Assembly: GCA_024642065.1 (NCBI GenBank)
Contig: JAHEBW010000046.1
Location: 97,152 to 161,151 of the forward strand
Source of the DNA: Polynucleobacter sp.
Lineage (GTDB): Bacteria; Pseudomonadota; Gammaproteobacteria; Burkholderiales; Burkholderiaceae
Direction of reading: 5' to 3'
Length of the DNA: 64,000 nucleotides
Position numbers and translations under genes: made by a program. A model generated the notes under the pieces. That model was not told the DNA's origin and did not search any database. It saw only the letters and a list, made by a program, of their open reading frames with translations. Shown here piece by piece: positions 1 to 8,750 of the stretch (position 1 is the first letter of the stretch; every line of letters starts with the position of its first letter).

Positions 1-168
1 AGAAGCTCTAACAATGATGACTCTTAAATTAGGGCTAGAGGTTGGCAGGATTAATTTACGTGAAGATTCTGGATCTTCAGAAACAGTAATGCCGGCCTTT
101 GCCAACATGGGCAAAGTTTCATCAAAGATGCGGCCTTTGGATAGGGCTAAGGTAATCATATTAGACAT
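1..168 (-). CDS. hisG: ATP phosphoribosyltransferase, N-terminal part (window edge)
   Basis: The reverse complement reads from an ATG at 168 without a stop to the window edge, giving 56 residues that begin [20 protein letters not shown]. That matches the conserved start of HisG, which condenses ATP with PRPP in the first step of histidine synthesis. The rest lies outside the window. It begins 7 bases after the murA stop, so it is probably co-transcribed with murA. Burkholderiales usually have the short HisG that works with HisZ, but the missing C-terminus prevents a check. The ORF track lists only a plus-strand shadow here. Confidence 0.9.
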   Translation of the reverse strand, partial: MSNMITLALSKGRIFDETLPMLAKAGITVSEDPESSRKLILPTSSPNLRVIIVRAS

Positions 169-175
169 GCCTCTA

Positions 176-1459
176 TTATTTCACGCGCGCGATATTGGCG
201 CCCACTGCAGCCAATTTTCGCTCCATACGGTCGTAACCACGATCTAGGTGATAAATACGATCAACAATCGTTTCACCTTTTGCAGCCAAGCCAGCAATAA
301 TCAAACTGGCAGATGCCCTAAGGTCTGTAGCCATCACAACGGCACCAGATAAACTGTCAACACCCTCTGTTGTTGCAGTATTACCTTCAATAACAATATT
401 GGCACCCAAGCGATTCAATTCTTGAACGTGCATAAAGCGGTTTTCAAAAATTGTCTCTGTTACACGTGATGTACCCGATGCAACAGCATTCATGGCCATA
501 AATTGGGCCTGCATATCAGTTGGGAATGCTGGGTATTCTGATGTTTTAAAGCTCACCGCTTTAGGACGTTGATTCATCTTCACATGAATCCAATCAGGAC
601 CTAATTCGATTTGAAGACCAGCTTCACGCAATTTATCAATCACAACATCCAAAGTATCTGGTCGTGCATTTTTGATCATCAAATCAGCACCCAATTCACC
701 CATTGCACCCGCAACACACATAAATGTGCCAGTTTCAATACGATCTGGGATGATGCTGTGCTCAGCGCCATGCAAAGCCTTTACGCCCTGAATGATCAAA
801 CGATCGGTACCCAAGCCAGTAATCTTTGCACCCATCTTAATTAGGAGCTCTGCTAAATCAGTGACCTCAGGTTCGCGAGCAGCGTTTTCTAATACAGTTT
901 CGCCGTCAGCCAAAACTGCCGCCATCAACAAATTCTCTGTACCTGTCACAGTGATCATATCTGTGAGTATTTTTGCGCCCATTAATGCGTTTGGATTTTT
1001 TCCAAACTTGGCTTCTATATACCCATGCTCAATATGAATATCAGCACCCATCGCCTTTAGGCCTTTGATATGCTGATCCACTGGACGTGCGCCAATAGCG
1101 CAACCACCAGGCAAAGAAACCTTGGCATGACCAAAACGAGCTAATAAGGGTCCTAAAACCAAAATAGAAGCGCGCATTGTCTTCACTAAATCATAAGAAG
1201 CTTCTGGCGTGTGGATGTCTGCGCCGTCCAAAATAACAACAGAGCGATCATCTGGATTAGGGAAAGTCACCTTCAAACCCATTTGAGCCAAAATTTTCAG
1301 AATGGTTCTGACATCCTGCAAGTCAGGCAAGTTACGCAAAGTAATAGGTTCAGCACTCAAAAGCGCGGCGCACAGAATTGGCAAGGCCGCATTTTTTGCA
1401 CCCGTAATGGTGATTTCACCTTTTAAAGCCTGACCACCCTGAATTGATAACTTATCCAC
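176..1459 (-). CDS. murA: UDP-N-acetylglucosamine 1-carboxyvinyltransferase
   Basis: This 427-residue protein is MurA, which transfers enolpyruvate from PEP to UDP-GlcNAc in the first committed step of peptidoglycan synthesis in the cytoplasm. The N-terminal substrate lysine lies in TITGAKNAA (about residue 22). The catalytic loop [11 protein letters not shown] carries the cysteine (about residue 120) that fosfomycin attacks; it is Cys, not the Asp of natural resistance variants. Length is normal and the fold appears complete. The start codon is GTG. It lies between ibaG and hisG on the same strand, the common proteobacterial murA-hisG arrangement. Confidence 0.97.
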   Translation of the reverse strand: MDKLSIQGGQALKGEITITGAKNAALPILCAALLSAEPITLRNLPDLQDVRTILKILAQMGLKVTFPNPDDRSVVILDGADIHTPEASYDLVKTMRASILVLGPLLARFGHAKVSLPGGCAIGARPVDQHIKGLKAMGADIHIEHGYIEAKFGKNPNALMGAKILTDMITVTGTENLLMAAVLADGETVLENAAREPEVTDLAELLIKMGAKITGLGTDRLIIQGVKALHGAEHSIIPDRIETGTFMCVAGAMGELGADLMIKNARPDTLDVVIDKLREAGLQIELGPDWIHVKMNQRPKAVSFKTSEYPAFPTDMQAQFMAMNAVASGTSRVTETIFENRFMHVQELNRLGANIVIEGNTATTEGVDSLSGAVVMATDLRASASLIIAGLAAKGETIVDRIYHLDRGYDRMERKLAAVGANIARVK

Positions 1460-1527
1460 TATTGCTCTCTACAGTTTCTTAAATGACGACCCAACACTCC
1501 ATGAGCTGAATCGAACCTTATTTATAT

Positions 1528-1776
1528 TTACTTATCTTTATCTTGCGCAAACTCTGCAGGCGTTAAGGCTTTGAAAGAAAGTGCATGTATTTCAGCCTTC
1601 ATCCTATCACCCAATGCCGCATAAACTTTTTGATGGCGCTGTACTAAACGCAAGCCCTCAAACTCACTACTCACAATCGTAGCAAAAAAATGCTGGCCAT
1701 CACCTTCAACATTGATGTGGTCACAAGCAATACCTTGCTCGATATAAGACTGAACCTGCTCTGGAGTTGGTAACAT
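1528..1776 (-). CDS. ibaG: BolA/IbaG family protein
   Basis: This 82-residue protein has the BolA fold signature, with a conserved RHQKVYAALGDRM segment followed by IHALSFKALTP near the C-terminus. BolA-type proteins act with monothiol glutaredoxins in iron-sulfur cluster handling. The paralogue next to murA and the mla genes is IbaG (YrbA) in E. coli, and the same context here supports that name over BolA itself. The His in the RHQKVY motif is a cluster-ligand candidate. It is 17 bases downstream of the ABC permease gene and probably shares its transcript. Confidence 0.85.
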   Translation of the reverse strand: MLPTPEQVQSYIEQGIACDHINVEGDGQHFFATIVSSEFEGLRLVQRHQKVYAALGDRMKAEIHALSFKALTPAEFAQDKDK

Positions 1777-1793
1777 TTTATTCTCTTAACTCA

Positions 1794-2576
1794 TCAATGA
1801 CGTAGCTTATAGCCTGAAGCTAGCATTCGCAAAGCAATTGCCGCAACGAGCATAAAAAATACGCCAACTACCGTGACACTGAACCAAGGCGATACATCAG
1901 ATACGCCAAAAAATCCAAATCTGAATCCGTCAATCATATAAAAGAAAGGATTGAAATGGGAAATACTTTGCCAAACTGCGGGCAAAGTATGAATAGAGTA
2001 AAAAACGCCTGAAAGCATAGTTGCGGGCATGATGAAAAAATTCTGAAAGGCCGCTAACTGATCAAACTTTTCAGCCCAAATACCGCCAATCAAACCAAGA
2101 GCCCCCAATACACCAGAACTAAGTAGTGCGAATATGAGAATCCACAATGGATATTCAAAATGAATATTAGTAAACCAACAGGTTGCTAAAAACACACCCA
2201 AACCAACAACCAAGCCTCTGACCATTGCCGCTAAAACATATGCAGAGAAAAATTCAATATGCGACAAAGGTGCTAATAAAACAAAAATTAAATTGCCTGT
2301 AATCTTTGACTGAATAATTGATGACGAAGTATTTGCAAAAGAATTTTGCAAAAGACTCATCATCACAAGACCAGGGATCAAGAAAGCTGTGTAACTAATC
2401 GCGTCATAGACTTTGACATGATCTTCTAGCACATGACCAAAAATCATTAAATACAAAATGGCAGTTAAGACAGGTGCAGCTACCGTTTGGAAACTAACTC
2501 GCCAAAAACGTTTTACTTCTTTATAAAAAAGGGCAAAGAAACCGCTCGCCACAGTGAATGACTGTTGAGGAATCAT
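1794..2576 (-). CDS. ABC-2 type transporter permease (YadH-like)
   Basis: This 260-residue protein has about six hydrophobic segments and the layout of ABC-2 permeases of the YadH/NodJ group: a short cytoplasmic N-terminus, then helices from about residue 30. The motif near residue 180 (FIMPATMLSGVFYSIHTLP) is typical of the family. Its ATG overlaps the end of the ATPase gene by 4 bases, so the two are translationally coupled and form one exporter. The substrate is unknown. Position inside the mla-murA cluster suggests an envelope role, but that is inference only. Confidence 0.85.
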   Translation of the reverse strand: MIPQQSFTVASGFFALFYKEVKRFWRVSFQTVAAPVLTAILYLMIFGHVLEDHVKVYDAISYTAFLIPGLVMMSLLQNSFANTSSSIIQSKITGNLIFVLLAPLSHIEFFSAYVLAAMVRGLVVGLGVFLATCWFTNIHFEYPLWILIFALLSSGVLGALGLIGGIWAEKFDQLAAFQNFFIMPATMLSGVFYSIHTLPAVWQSISHFNPFFYMIDGFRFGFFGVSDVSPWFSVTVVGVFFMLVAAIALRMLASGYKLRH

Positions 2577-3316
2577 GATGAACTATCCTCGCTCATGATT
2601 TGCATAAAGACATCTTCCAAATCACCATCACGAGCATCTTTATTTTTTACGCGGCCCAATAAATTAGCTGTTGTATCTAAAGCAACGATTTGCCCTTTTT
2701 TGAGCATAGCAATTCGACCGCACAATTGTTCAGCTTCTTCTAAATAATGAGTTGTTAAAACAATCGTATGCCCTTCTTGATTCAGACGACTTACAAACTT
2801 CCACAAAGATTGTCTTAGCTCAACATCAACACCAGCAGTTGGCTCATCCAAAACAATCACTGGAGGACGATGCACCAGAGCTTGAGCAACTAAAACACGT
2901 CTTTTCATACCACCTGATAAAGCACGCATATTTTTATCAGCTTTATCAGTTAAACCTAAGTGGTGCATGATCTCGTCGATCCAATCAGAATTATTTTTAA
3001 TCCCAAAATAGCCTGACTGAAATTCAAGAGTTTCACGAACGTTAAAAAAAGGATCAAATACCAACTCTTGAGGAACTATTCCCAATAGGCGACGAGCTGC
3101 CCTAAAGTCCAACTGAACATTGTGCCCCATCACTTTGGCTCGACCAGAACTTGGACGACATAGCCCCGCCAAAATAGAAATCAGAGTTGTTTTACCAGCG
3201 CCATTAGGCCCGAGTAGGCCAAAGAATTCGCCTTCTTGAATTTCTAAGTTGATGTGGTCAAGGGCCTTCAGCGACCCGTAATTTTTACTGAGATCTTCGA
3301 ATGCTATGGCGCTCAT
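2573..3316 (-). CDS. ABC transporter ATP-binding protein (YadG-like)
   Basis: This 247-residue ATPase shows Walker A GPNGAGKT (about 36-43), signature LSGGMKRR, Walker B VIVLDEPT and the switch histidine in TTHYLEEAE. It is the partner of the following ABC-2 permease, with a 4-base gene overlap. The LSGGM signature and size place it with YadG/CcmA-type drug or polysaccharide exporters. It also overlaps mlaB by 4 bases, so it is translated as part of the mla transcript. It is distinct from MlaF, which lies at the other end of the cluster. Confidence 0.88.
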   Translation of the reverse strand: MSAIAFEDLSKNYGSLKALDHINLEIQEGEFFGLLGPNGAGKTTLISILAGLCRPSSGRAKVMGHNVQLDFRAARRLLGIVPQELVFDPFFNVRETLEFQSGYFGIKNNSDWIDEIMHHLGLTDKADKNMRALSGGMKRRVLVAQALVHRPPVIVLDEPTAGVDVELRQSLWKFVSRLNQEGHTIVLTTHYLEEAEQLCGRIAMLKKGQIVALDTTANLLGRVKNKDARDGDLEDVFMQIMSEDSSS

Positions 3317-3591
3317 GACAACACAATATCAGCGAGGTCATAAACCTTAGCTAGGCTGGCTAGCTTCTCTGGAATAGCATTCAACTGAATGATGACACCA
3401 CGTTTTGAAGCAACTCGCTTCAGAGAGAGAATGACGCTTAAAGCACTTGAGTCAAATGTTTTTAATAACTGGCAGTCTATTGTTAAAACGCTACCCGCAC
3501 TCAATTGCTCAATGACCTTCACTCCCGCAGCAAGAATTTCTTCAACATTCTCATGCGAAACGACTAAAGGTAATTGATAAGAGGTGCTCAT
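3313..3591 (-). CDS. mlaB: STAS-domain protein MlaB
   Basis: This 92-residue protein consists of one STAS domain. The conserved DCQLLKTFDSSALSVIL segment holds the serine region that follows the aspartate in anti-sigma antagonist-like domains. MlaB binds MlaF and stabilises the inner-membrane MlaFEDB lipid transporter. Identification rests on the fold pattern plus position right after mlaC in an otherwise complete mla cluster. Its stop overlaps the start of the ABC exporter ATPase gene by 4 bases. Confidence 0.85.
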   Translation of the reverse strand: MSTSYQLPLVVSHENVEEILAAGVKVIEQLSAGSVLTIDCQLLKTFDSSALSVILSLKRVASKRGVIIQLNAIPEKLASLAKVYDLADIVLS

Positions 3592-3600
3592 ATAAATTAA

Positions 3601-4224
3601 TTATTTATTGGTAGAAAGTGCTGTATTGCGGTCTTGTAAAAACTTCACCAAACCATCAATGCCACCCTTACTCACTTGGTCATTAAATTGGTTGCGATAA
3701 GACTCAATCAACCAAGCTCCCAAGATGTTGATGTCATAAACCTTCCAACCGTTTGGACCTTTTTCTAAACGATAGTCCAACTGAATAGGCTCACCTTTAC
3801 CAACGACCGCTGTTTTAACAATCACGTCCGTATCATCAGCAGCAGCTCTGAAAGGTTTGTACTGTACTTTTTGATCTTTCACTTGCGCCAATGCGCCACC
3901 GTAAATACGCACTAATAAAGTTTTAAATTCTTGAGTAATTTGGGCCTGCTGTTGAGGCGTAGCTTTTGACCAATTACGCCCCATAGACAAGCGTGTTGTT
4001 TTTTGAAAATCACTGTGCGGCAAAATCTTCTGATCCACCAAGGCATTTATTTTTCTCAAATCGCCCGACTGAATTGCTTTGTCATTTTTAATAGTTGTCA
4101 TGACGTCTTCAACAACAAATTTCACCAAACCATCAGGCGTATTTGTGTTTTGCGCAAAGGCAAATGAATTGACCATCAGGAAAAGGGGTAAGGCTAAAAA
4201 AGCTTTTAAAAATGATGCGCGCAT
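3601..4224 (-). CDS. mlaC: Periplasmic phospholipid carrier MlaC
   Basis: MlaC ferries phospholipids between the outer-membrane MlaA complex and the inner-membrane MlaFEDB complex. The ORF track begins at a TTG at 4242. I prefer the ATG at 4224, preceded by GAGAG, which gives 207 residues with a standard Sec signal peptide (FLKAFLALPLFLMVNSFAFA, cleavage near FAFA-Q). The mature part has the family pattern, including ILPHSDFQKTTRLSMGRNW and the late segment GWKVYDINILGAWLIESYR. It sits between mlaA and mlaB on the same strand. Confidence 0.93.
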   Translation of the reverse strand: MRASFLKAFLALPLFLMVNSFAFAQNTNTPDGLVKFVVEDVMTTIKNDKAIQSGDLRKINALVDQKILPHSDFQKTTRLSMGRNWSKATPQQQAQITQEFKTLLVRIYGGALAQVKDQKVQYKPFRAAADDTDVIVKTAVVGKGEPIQLDYRLEKGPNGWKVYDINILGAWLIESYRNQFNDQVSKGGIDGLVKFLQDRNTALSTNK

Positions 4225-4292
4225 AACTCTCAGTTTTATCAAATAAATAGTAATATTGAATTGTATTAGCTATTGAGCACAAAGGCTCAGGC

Positions 4293-4313
4293 TGAGTGAC
4301 TTAAAGTCACTCA
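4293..4313. repeat. 21-bp palindrome across the mlaA stop codon
   Basis: TGAGTGACTT and AAGTCACTCA form perfect 10-base arms around a single central base. The dyad covers the end of mlaA (stop at 4307-4309) and the first bases of the mlaA-mlaC gap. No U-run follows on the minus strand, so it is not a standard terminator. It could be an RNA processing or stability element. Confidence 0.6.
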
Positions 4314-5041
4314 TCGTCTTTCATAGGAGGAGGCTCTCCATCATAGATCTGGCTACGACGTCGCTGCATATATCCATCTCTTAAGAAGCTATATTTATCA
4401 AAAGCAGCATCTTCAAGCAATTGACCTGCATCCAATAAGTCAGCTCGCCTATTAATAATTCTCAAGCCATTTACTGCAACTTTTTCATCACTATTGAGCT
4501 TATTGGTATTAATCATGAAGTCAGTCTCAATATCGACCACCAAACCCACAGTATCCCTAACGTTGCTTGGGCCAAAAAACGGTAAAACAACATAAGGGCC
4601 ATCACCCACACCCCATACAGCTAGTGTTTGCCCAAAATCTTCACGATTTTTATCCAAACCCATATCCGTAGCGACATCAAAGAAGCCCAAAATACCAATT
4701 GTTGAGTTCACTAAAAATCGACCGATATCACTTGCTGCGTTGCTTGGCTTACCTTGCAAAAGGTTATTGGCTGCAATCAAGACATCATTAATATTGCTAA
4801 AGAAGTTAGTAACACCCGTTCTCACAAACTCAGGCAAAACAAATTTATAAGCCTCAGCAGCAGGCTTGATGACATAGTCATCGGCTACTTCATTAAAGCT
4901 AAATACCGCTCGGTTCACTCGCTCAAAAGGATCGATCTTAGCAACGCGCTCAGTCTGCTGAATGGAAGCACAGGCGCTCAATGCCAAAACGGTCAACACC
5001 ACAAAGCTTTTTAAAAATTGATTAATGATTCGGCTTGTCAT
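4307..5041 (-). CDS. mlaA: Outer-membrane lipoprotein MlaA (VacJ)
   Basis: This 244-residue lipoprotein has a lipobox LSAC at about residue 20-23 after a hydrophobic signal. It contains the VacJ family core: DPFERVNRAVFSFNE near the N-terminus, then NFFSNINDV and LGFFDVATDMGL. MlaA forms a channel in the outer membrane that removes mislocalised phospholipids from the outer leaflet. In E. coli mlaA lies apart from the other mla genes; here it is embedded between mlaD and mlaC, as is usual in betaproteobacteria. Confidence 0.94.
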   Translation of the reverse strand: MTSRIINQFLKSFVVLTVLALSACASIQQTERVAKIDPFERVNRAVFSFNEVADDYVIKPAAEAYKFVLPEFVRTGVTNFFSNINDVLIAANNLLQGKPSNAASDIGRFLVNSTIGILGFFDVATDMGLDKNREDFGQTLAVWGVGDGPYVVLPFFGPSNVRDTVGLVVDIETDFMINTNKLNSDEKVAVNGLRIINRRADLLDAGQLLEDAAFDKYSFLRDGYMQRRRSQIYDGEPPPMKDDE

Positions 5042-5068
5042 GGTGGCGAGTTTTTTAAAATTGAATAA

Positions 5069-5545
5069 TTACTTCTTATCAGCTGGCGCTGAGTCGGATG
5101 CTTTGCTGTATAAAAATTGGCTGATCAAGTTTTCCAACACAATAGCTGATTGAGTTTGAGTTAATTTGCTGCCCTGGCTGATCATGGCTTCATCTCCGCC
5201 CGCTTCGATGCCAATATATTGCTCGCCCAAAAGCCCAGATGTCAAAATTTTGGCAGAGCTATCTTTAGGGAACTTATAACGCTGCTCAAAGTTCATCACA
5301 ACTGTTGCCTGATAACTTTGATCATCAAAACGAATTTCCGCAACACGTCCAACAACAACTCCAGCACTTTTTACTGGGGCGCGCGGCTTTAATCCACCGA
5401 TATTGTCAAATTTGGCGCTTACTTGATATGTAGGTTCAAAAGTAAATGCGCTCATATTGCCGGCCTTTAATGCCAAAAATAGAAGTGCAAGTAAGCCTAA
5501 GGCTACAAATAATCCTACCCAGATATCTAATGATTGTTTTTTCAT
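5069..5545 (-). CDS. mlaD: MCE-domain protein MlaD
   Basis: This 158-residue protein has one N-terminal membrane helix (about residues 8-27) followed by a single MCE domain, seen as ISAKFDNIGGLKPRAPVKSAGVVVG-like sequence and SGLLGEQYIGIE. MlaD forms a hexameric ring on the periplasmic side of the inner membrane and passes lipids between MlaC and the MlaFE core. Length is typical of the family. It lies between mlaE and mlaA. Confidence 0.94.
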   Translation of the reverse strand: MKKQSLDIWVGLFVALGLLALLFLALKAGNMSAFTFEPTYQVSAKFDNIGGLKPRAPVKSAGVVVGRVAEIRFDDQSYQATVVMNFEQRYKFPKDSSAKILTSGLLGEQYIGIEAGGDEAMISQGSKLTQTQSAIVLENLISQFLYSKASDSAPADKK

Positions 5546-5571
5546 ATTTTTATAAACTTTATAAGACTTTA

Positions 5572-6360
5572 TCAGCTTGAGAACATCACAGCAGTTAAAA
5601 GAAAATCTAGAGCCAGAACTGCAAGGGATGCAATCACAACAGTTCGAGTGGTTGCTCTTGCAACGCCCTCTGGCGTTGGCTTCGCCTCATGACCCTGGAA
5701 AAGAGCAATAAATGTCACTGCCACTCCGAAGACCATGCTCTTGATCACGCCATTACCGATGTCTTGAGCAACATCAACACCCGCTTGCATCTGAGCCCAA
5801 AAAGCACCGTCATCAACACCAATCAGAGGCACACCCACAAGATATCCACCCATGATGCCTACGGCACTAAAAATTGCAGCTAGGATAGGCATTGCAATAA
5901 TGCCGGCCCATAATCTTGGAGCCACAACGCGGGTCAATGGATCGACTGCCATCATTTCCATAGCGCTGAGCTGTTCGCCTGCTTTCATCAATCCAATTTC
6001 AGCGGTTAAAGATGTACCAGCGCGACCAGCAAACAATAAAGCAGTCACAACGGGGCCTAGCTCACGAGTTAATGAGAGTGCCACTAACAATCCCAATGCT
6101 TGCTCTGAACCATAACGATTTAAGGTGTAGTAACCCTGTAAACCAAGAACAAAACCAACAAATAAACCTGACACAGCAATAATGACAAATGAGTAATTAC
6201 CAACGAAATGAACTTGATCAGTTACAAGGCGAGGACGCTTTAATAAAAATGAAGAACGACGCATGATCGTCAAGAACATGCGGGTGGCATAACCTAAGCC
6301 ATTGAGATTTTCTCGAACAAATGCGCCAAGCCCTGCTAATGTATTTAGAACGATATTCAT
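5572..6360 (-). CDS. mlaE: Phospholipid transporter permease MlaE
   Basis: This 262-residue integral membrane protein belongs to the MlaE/permease family, with conserved LTRELGPVVTALLFAGRAGT and EIGLMKAGEQLSAMEMM segments in the cytoplasmic coupling region. It is the inner-membrane permease of the MlaFEDB complex. The start overlaps the end of mlaF by 4 bases. Several hydrophobic segments follow an amphipathic N-terminus, as expected. Confidence 0.95.
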   Translation of the reverse strand: MNIVLNTLAGLGAFVRENLNGLGYATRMFLTIMRRSSFLLKRPRLVTDQVHFVGNYSFVIIAVSGLFVGFVLGLQGYYTLNRYGSEQALGLLVALSLTRELGPVVTALLFAGRAGTSLTAEIGLMKAGEQLSAMEMMAVDPLTRVVAPRLWAGIIAMPILAAIFSAVGIMGGYLVGVPLIGVDDGAFWAQMQAGVDVAQDIGNGVIKSMVFGVAVTFIALFQGHEAKPTPEGVARATTRTVVIASLAVLALDFLLTAVMFSS

Positions 6361-7211
6361 ACGCTCGCCCCAAAATCTTCAGCCAAGGTTTTACCTGGAT
6401 AGTGAAATGGCACAGGGCCATCTGGCTCAGCAGATACAAACTGTTTTACAAATGGATCTGATGAAGCCTTCAAATCGTCAGGCGTTCCTTCCGCTGCAAT
6501 TTTTCCATTTGCAATGAAATAAACATAATCGGCGATTTCGAATGTCTCTGGAATGTCGTGCGTCACTAAAATACTGGTAGCGCCCAAAGCTTGATTCATA
6601 TTCTTAATCAAGCGAGCTGTAATTCCTAAAGAAATTGGATCTAAGCCAGCAAATGGCTCGTCATACATAATCAATGGCGGATCCAAAGCAATGGCTCTTG
6701 CTAGCGCAACACGTCGGGCCATGCCTCCAGAAATTTGCGATGGCATCAAATCTCTAGCACCACGCAAACCAACTGCATTTAATTTCATTAAAACCAAATC
6801 TCGCAAAGTTTCTTCGCTAACTTTGGTGTGTTCTCTTAATGGGAATGCAACGTTTTCAAAAACGCTCATATCTGTAAACAAGGCGCCGAACTGAAACAGC
6901 ATACCCATGCGTCGACGAGCACTCATTAATTCTGAAGTATTCATCGCGCCAACATCTTGGCCTTCAAAAAGAACCTGTCCTTTTTGAGCGCTGACTTGAC
7001 CGCCAATTAAACGCAAAACAGTTGTTTTGCCACAGCCTGAACCACCCATCACGGCAATTACTTTGCCGCGCGGGAATTCCATGTTCAAACCAGAAAGAAT
7101 CGTTCTCTCCCCGGGTGCGTAGGAAAAATCTACGCCCTTAAGAGATACGATTGAATTGAGTGTATTCACGTTTCTATTTGAATCTGCCACTATGCTTTCC
7201 GATTGGGTCAT
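6357..7211 (-). CDS. mlaF: Phospholipid transporter ATPase MlaF
   Basis: This 284-residue ATPase shows Walker A GGSGCGKT (about 56-63), signature ISGGMARR, Walker B LIMYDEPF and the switch histidine in LVTHDIPE. It powers the MlaFEDB lipid transporter in the inner membrane. The ISGGM signature and DEPFAGLDPI are characteristic of MlaF rather than of exporter ATPases. It is the first mla gene in transcription order. An N-terminal extension of about 20 polar residues precedes the domain. Confidence 0.95.
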   Translation of the reverse strand: MTQSESIVADSNRNVNTLNSIVSLKGVDFSYAPGERTILSGLNMEFPRGKVIAVMGGSGCGKTTVLRLIGGQVSAQKGQVLFEGQDVGAMNTSELMSARRRMGMLFQFGALFTDMSVFENVAFPLREHTKVSEETLRDLVLMKLNAVGLRGARDLMPSQISGGMARRVALARAIALDPPLIMYDEPFAGLDPISLGITARLIKNMNQALGATSILVTHDIPETFEIADYVYFIANGKIAAEGTPDDLKASSDPFVKQFVSAEPDGPVPFHYPGKTLAEDFGASV

Positions 7212-7247
7212 AGTGGCAGTGTATCAACTTCAGAAGTGCGCTTTGAA

Positions 7248-8711
7248 TTAACGTGGCAATACGCTGCTGCCCATCAAGAACTCATCGACCGCACGAGCAC
7301 ATTGACGACCTTCACGGATTGCCCAAACTACGAGAGACTGACCTCGGCGCATATCACCAGCAGCAAATACTTTTGAAACGTTCGTGTAATAGGCTTTATC
7401 GCCTTCAGTGCTTGCCTTTGCATTACCGCGAGCATCTTTCTCAACACCAAATGCATCCAACACTTGTTGAACAGGGGATACAAAGCCCATTGCCAAGAAC
7501 ACTAAATCAGCTTTCATTTCAAATTCACTGCCAGCGATTTCTTGCATCTTGCCGTCTTTCCATTCAAGACGAACACCAATCAATTTCTCAACCTTACCGT
7601 TTTTACCTTCAAAACGTTTAGTTGCCACTGACCAATCGCGGTCACAACCTTCATCATGTGATGAAGATGTACGCAACTTAGTTGGCCAATATGGCCAAAC
7701 CAATGGTTTGTTTTCTTCAGCTGGTGGCTGAGGCAATAACTCAAACTGAGATACTGATGAAGCGCCATGACGATTTGAGGTGCCCACACAGTCTGAACCC
7801 GTGTCACCACCACCAATAACAATCACATGCTTACCATCTGCACGAATTTCATTCTTATTGTCACCAGCAACTTCTTTATTTTGTGGGATCAAGAACTCTA
7901 ATGCGTAATGAATGCCAGATAACTCACGGCCTGGAACTGGCAAGTCGCGTGGCTGCTCTGCGCCACCAGTGATAACCACTGCATCAAAGTCTTTTTGTAA
8001 TTGCTCTGGAGATACAACCTTCTTAGAGTAATTTTTAACTTCTTTGCCAGGTGTGTCTTTACCTACAAAAGTACCAGTTTCAAATTTAACGCCTTCAGCT
8101 TTCATTTGCTCAACGCGACGATCAATTAAACCTTTCTCCATTTTGAAGTCAGGAATACCGTAGCGAAGCAAACCACCAACACGGTCATTCTTTTCATAAA
8201 GAGTAACGTCATGACCAGCGCGTGCTAACTGTTGTGCTGCAGCCATACCAGCAGGACCTGAACCAACAATAGCTACTTTTTTACCAGTCTTTTGTTTTGC
8301 AATTTGTGGTTTAACCCAATCATTGGCCCATGCTTTATCAATAATCGCATGTTCAATAGACTTAATACCTACCGGCGCTTCATGAATACCTAATGTACAA
8401 GCAGCCTCACAAGGTGCAGGACAAATACGGCCCGTGAACTCAGGGAAGTTATTAGTCGAATGCAACACATCAATAGCTTGTTTCCAGTCTTGCTGATAAA
8501 CCAAATCATTAAAGTCTGGAATGATGTTATTAACAGGACAACCGTTGTTACAGAATGGAATACCGCAGTCCATACAACGTGCACCCTGAGTTTTTGCCTC
8601 ATCATCTGTCAAAGCCAAAACAAACTCTTTGTAGTGCTTTACACGTTTCTTAGGTTCCTCGTAGTGCTCGCTGAGGCGCTCGTATTCCATGAATCCAGTG
8701 ACTTTACCCAT
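7248..8711 (-). CDS. gltD: Glutamate synthase (NADPH) small subunit
   Basis: This 487-residue protein has an N-terminal iron-sulfur region ([17 protein letters not shown], then [12 protein letters not shown]), an FAD site [11 protein letters not shown] and an NADPH-binding glycine motif [11 protein letters not shown]. GltD oxidises NADPH and passes electrons to GltB, which makes two glutamates from glutamine and 2-oxoglutarate. It follows gltB after a 39-base gap on the same strand and ends 36 bases before mlaF, with no obvious terminator between. Confidence 0.97.
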   Translation of the reverse strand: MGKVTGFMEYERLSEHYEEPKKRVKHYKEFVLALTDDEAKTQGARCMDCGIPFCNNGCPVNNIIPDFNDLVYQQDWKQAIDVLHSTNNFPEFTGRICPAPCEAACTLGIHEAPVGIKSIEHAIIDKAWANDWVKPQIAKQKTGKKVAIVGSGPAGMAAAQQLARAGHDVTLYEKNDRVGGLLRYGIPDFKMEKGLIDRRVEQMKAEGVKFETGTFVGKDTPGKEVKNYSKKVVSPEQLQKDFDAVVITGGAEQPRDLPVPGRELSGIHYALEFLIPQNKEVAGDNKNEIRADGKHVIVIGGGDTGSDCVGTSNRHGASSVSQFELLPQPPAEENKPLVWPYWPTKLRTSSSHDEGCDRDWSVATKRFEGKNGKVEKLIGVRLEWKDGKMQEIAGSEFEMKADLVFLAMGFVSPVQQVLDAFGVEKDARGNAKASTEGDKAYYTNVSKVFAAGDMRRGQSLVVWAIREGRQCARAVDEFLMGSSVLPR

Positions 8712-8750
8712 CTTTATTCCTTTAGTCCTTTGTCTCTTTACTGATCTAAC

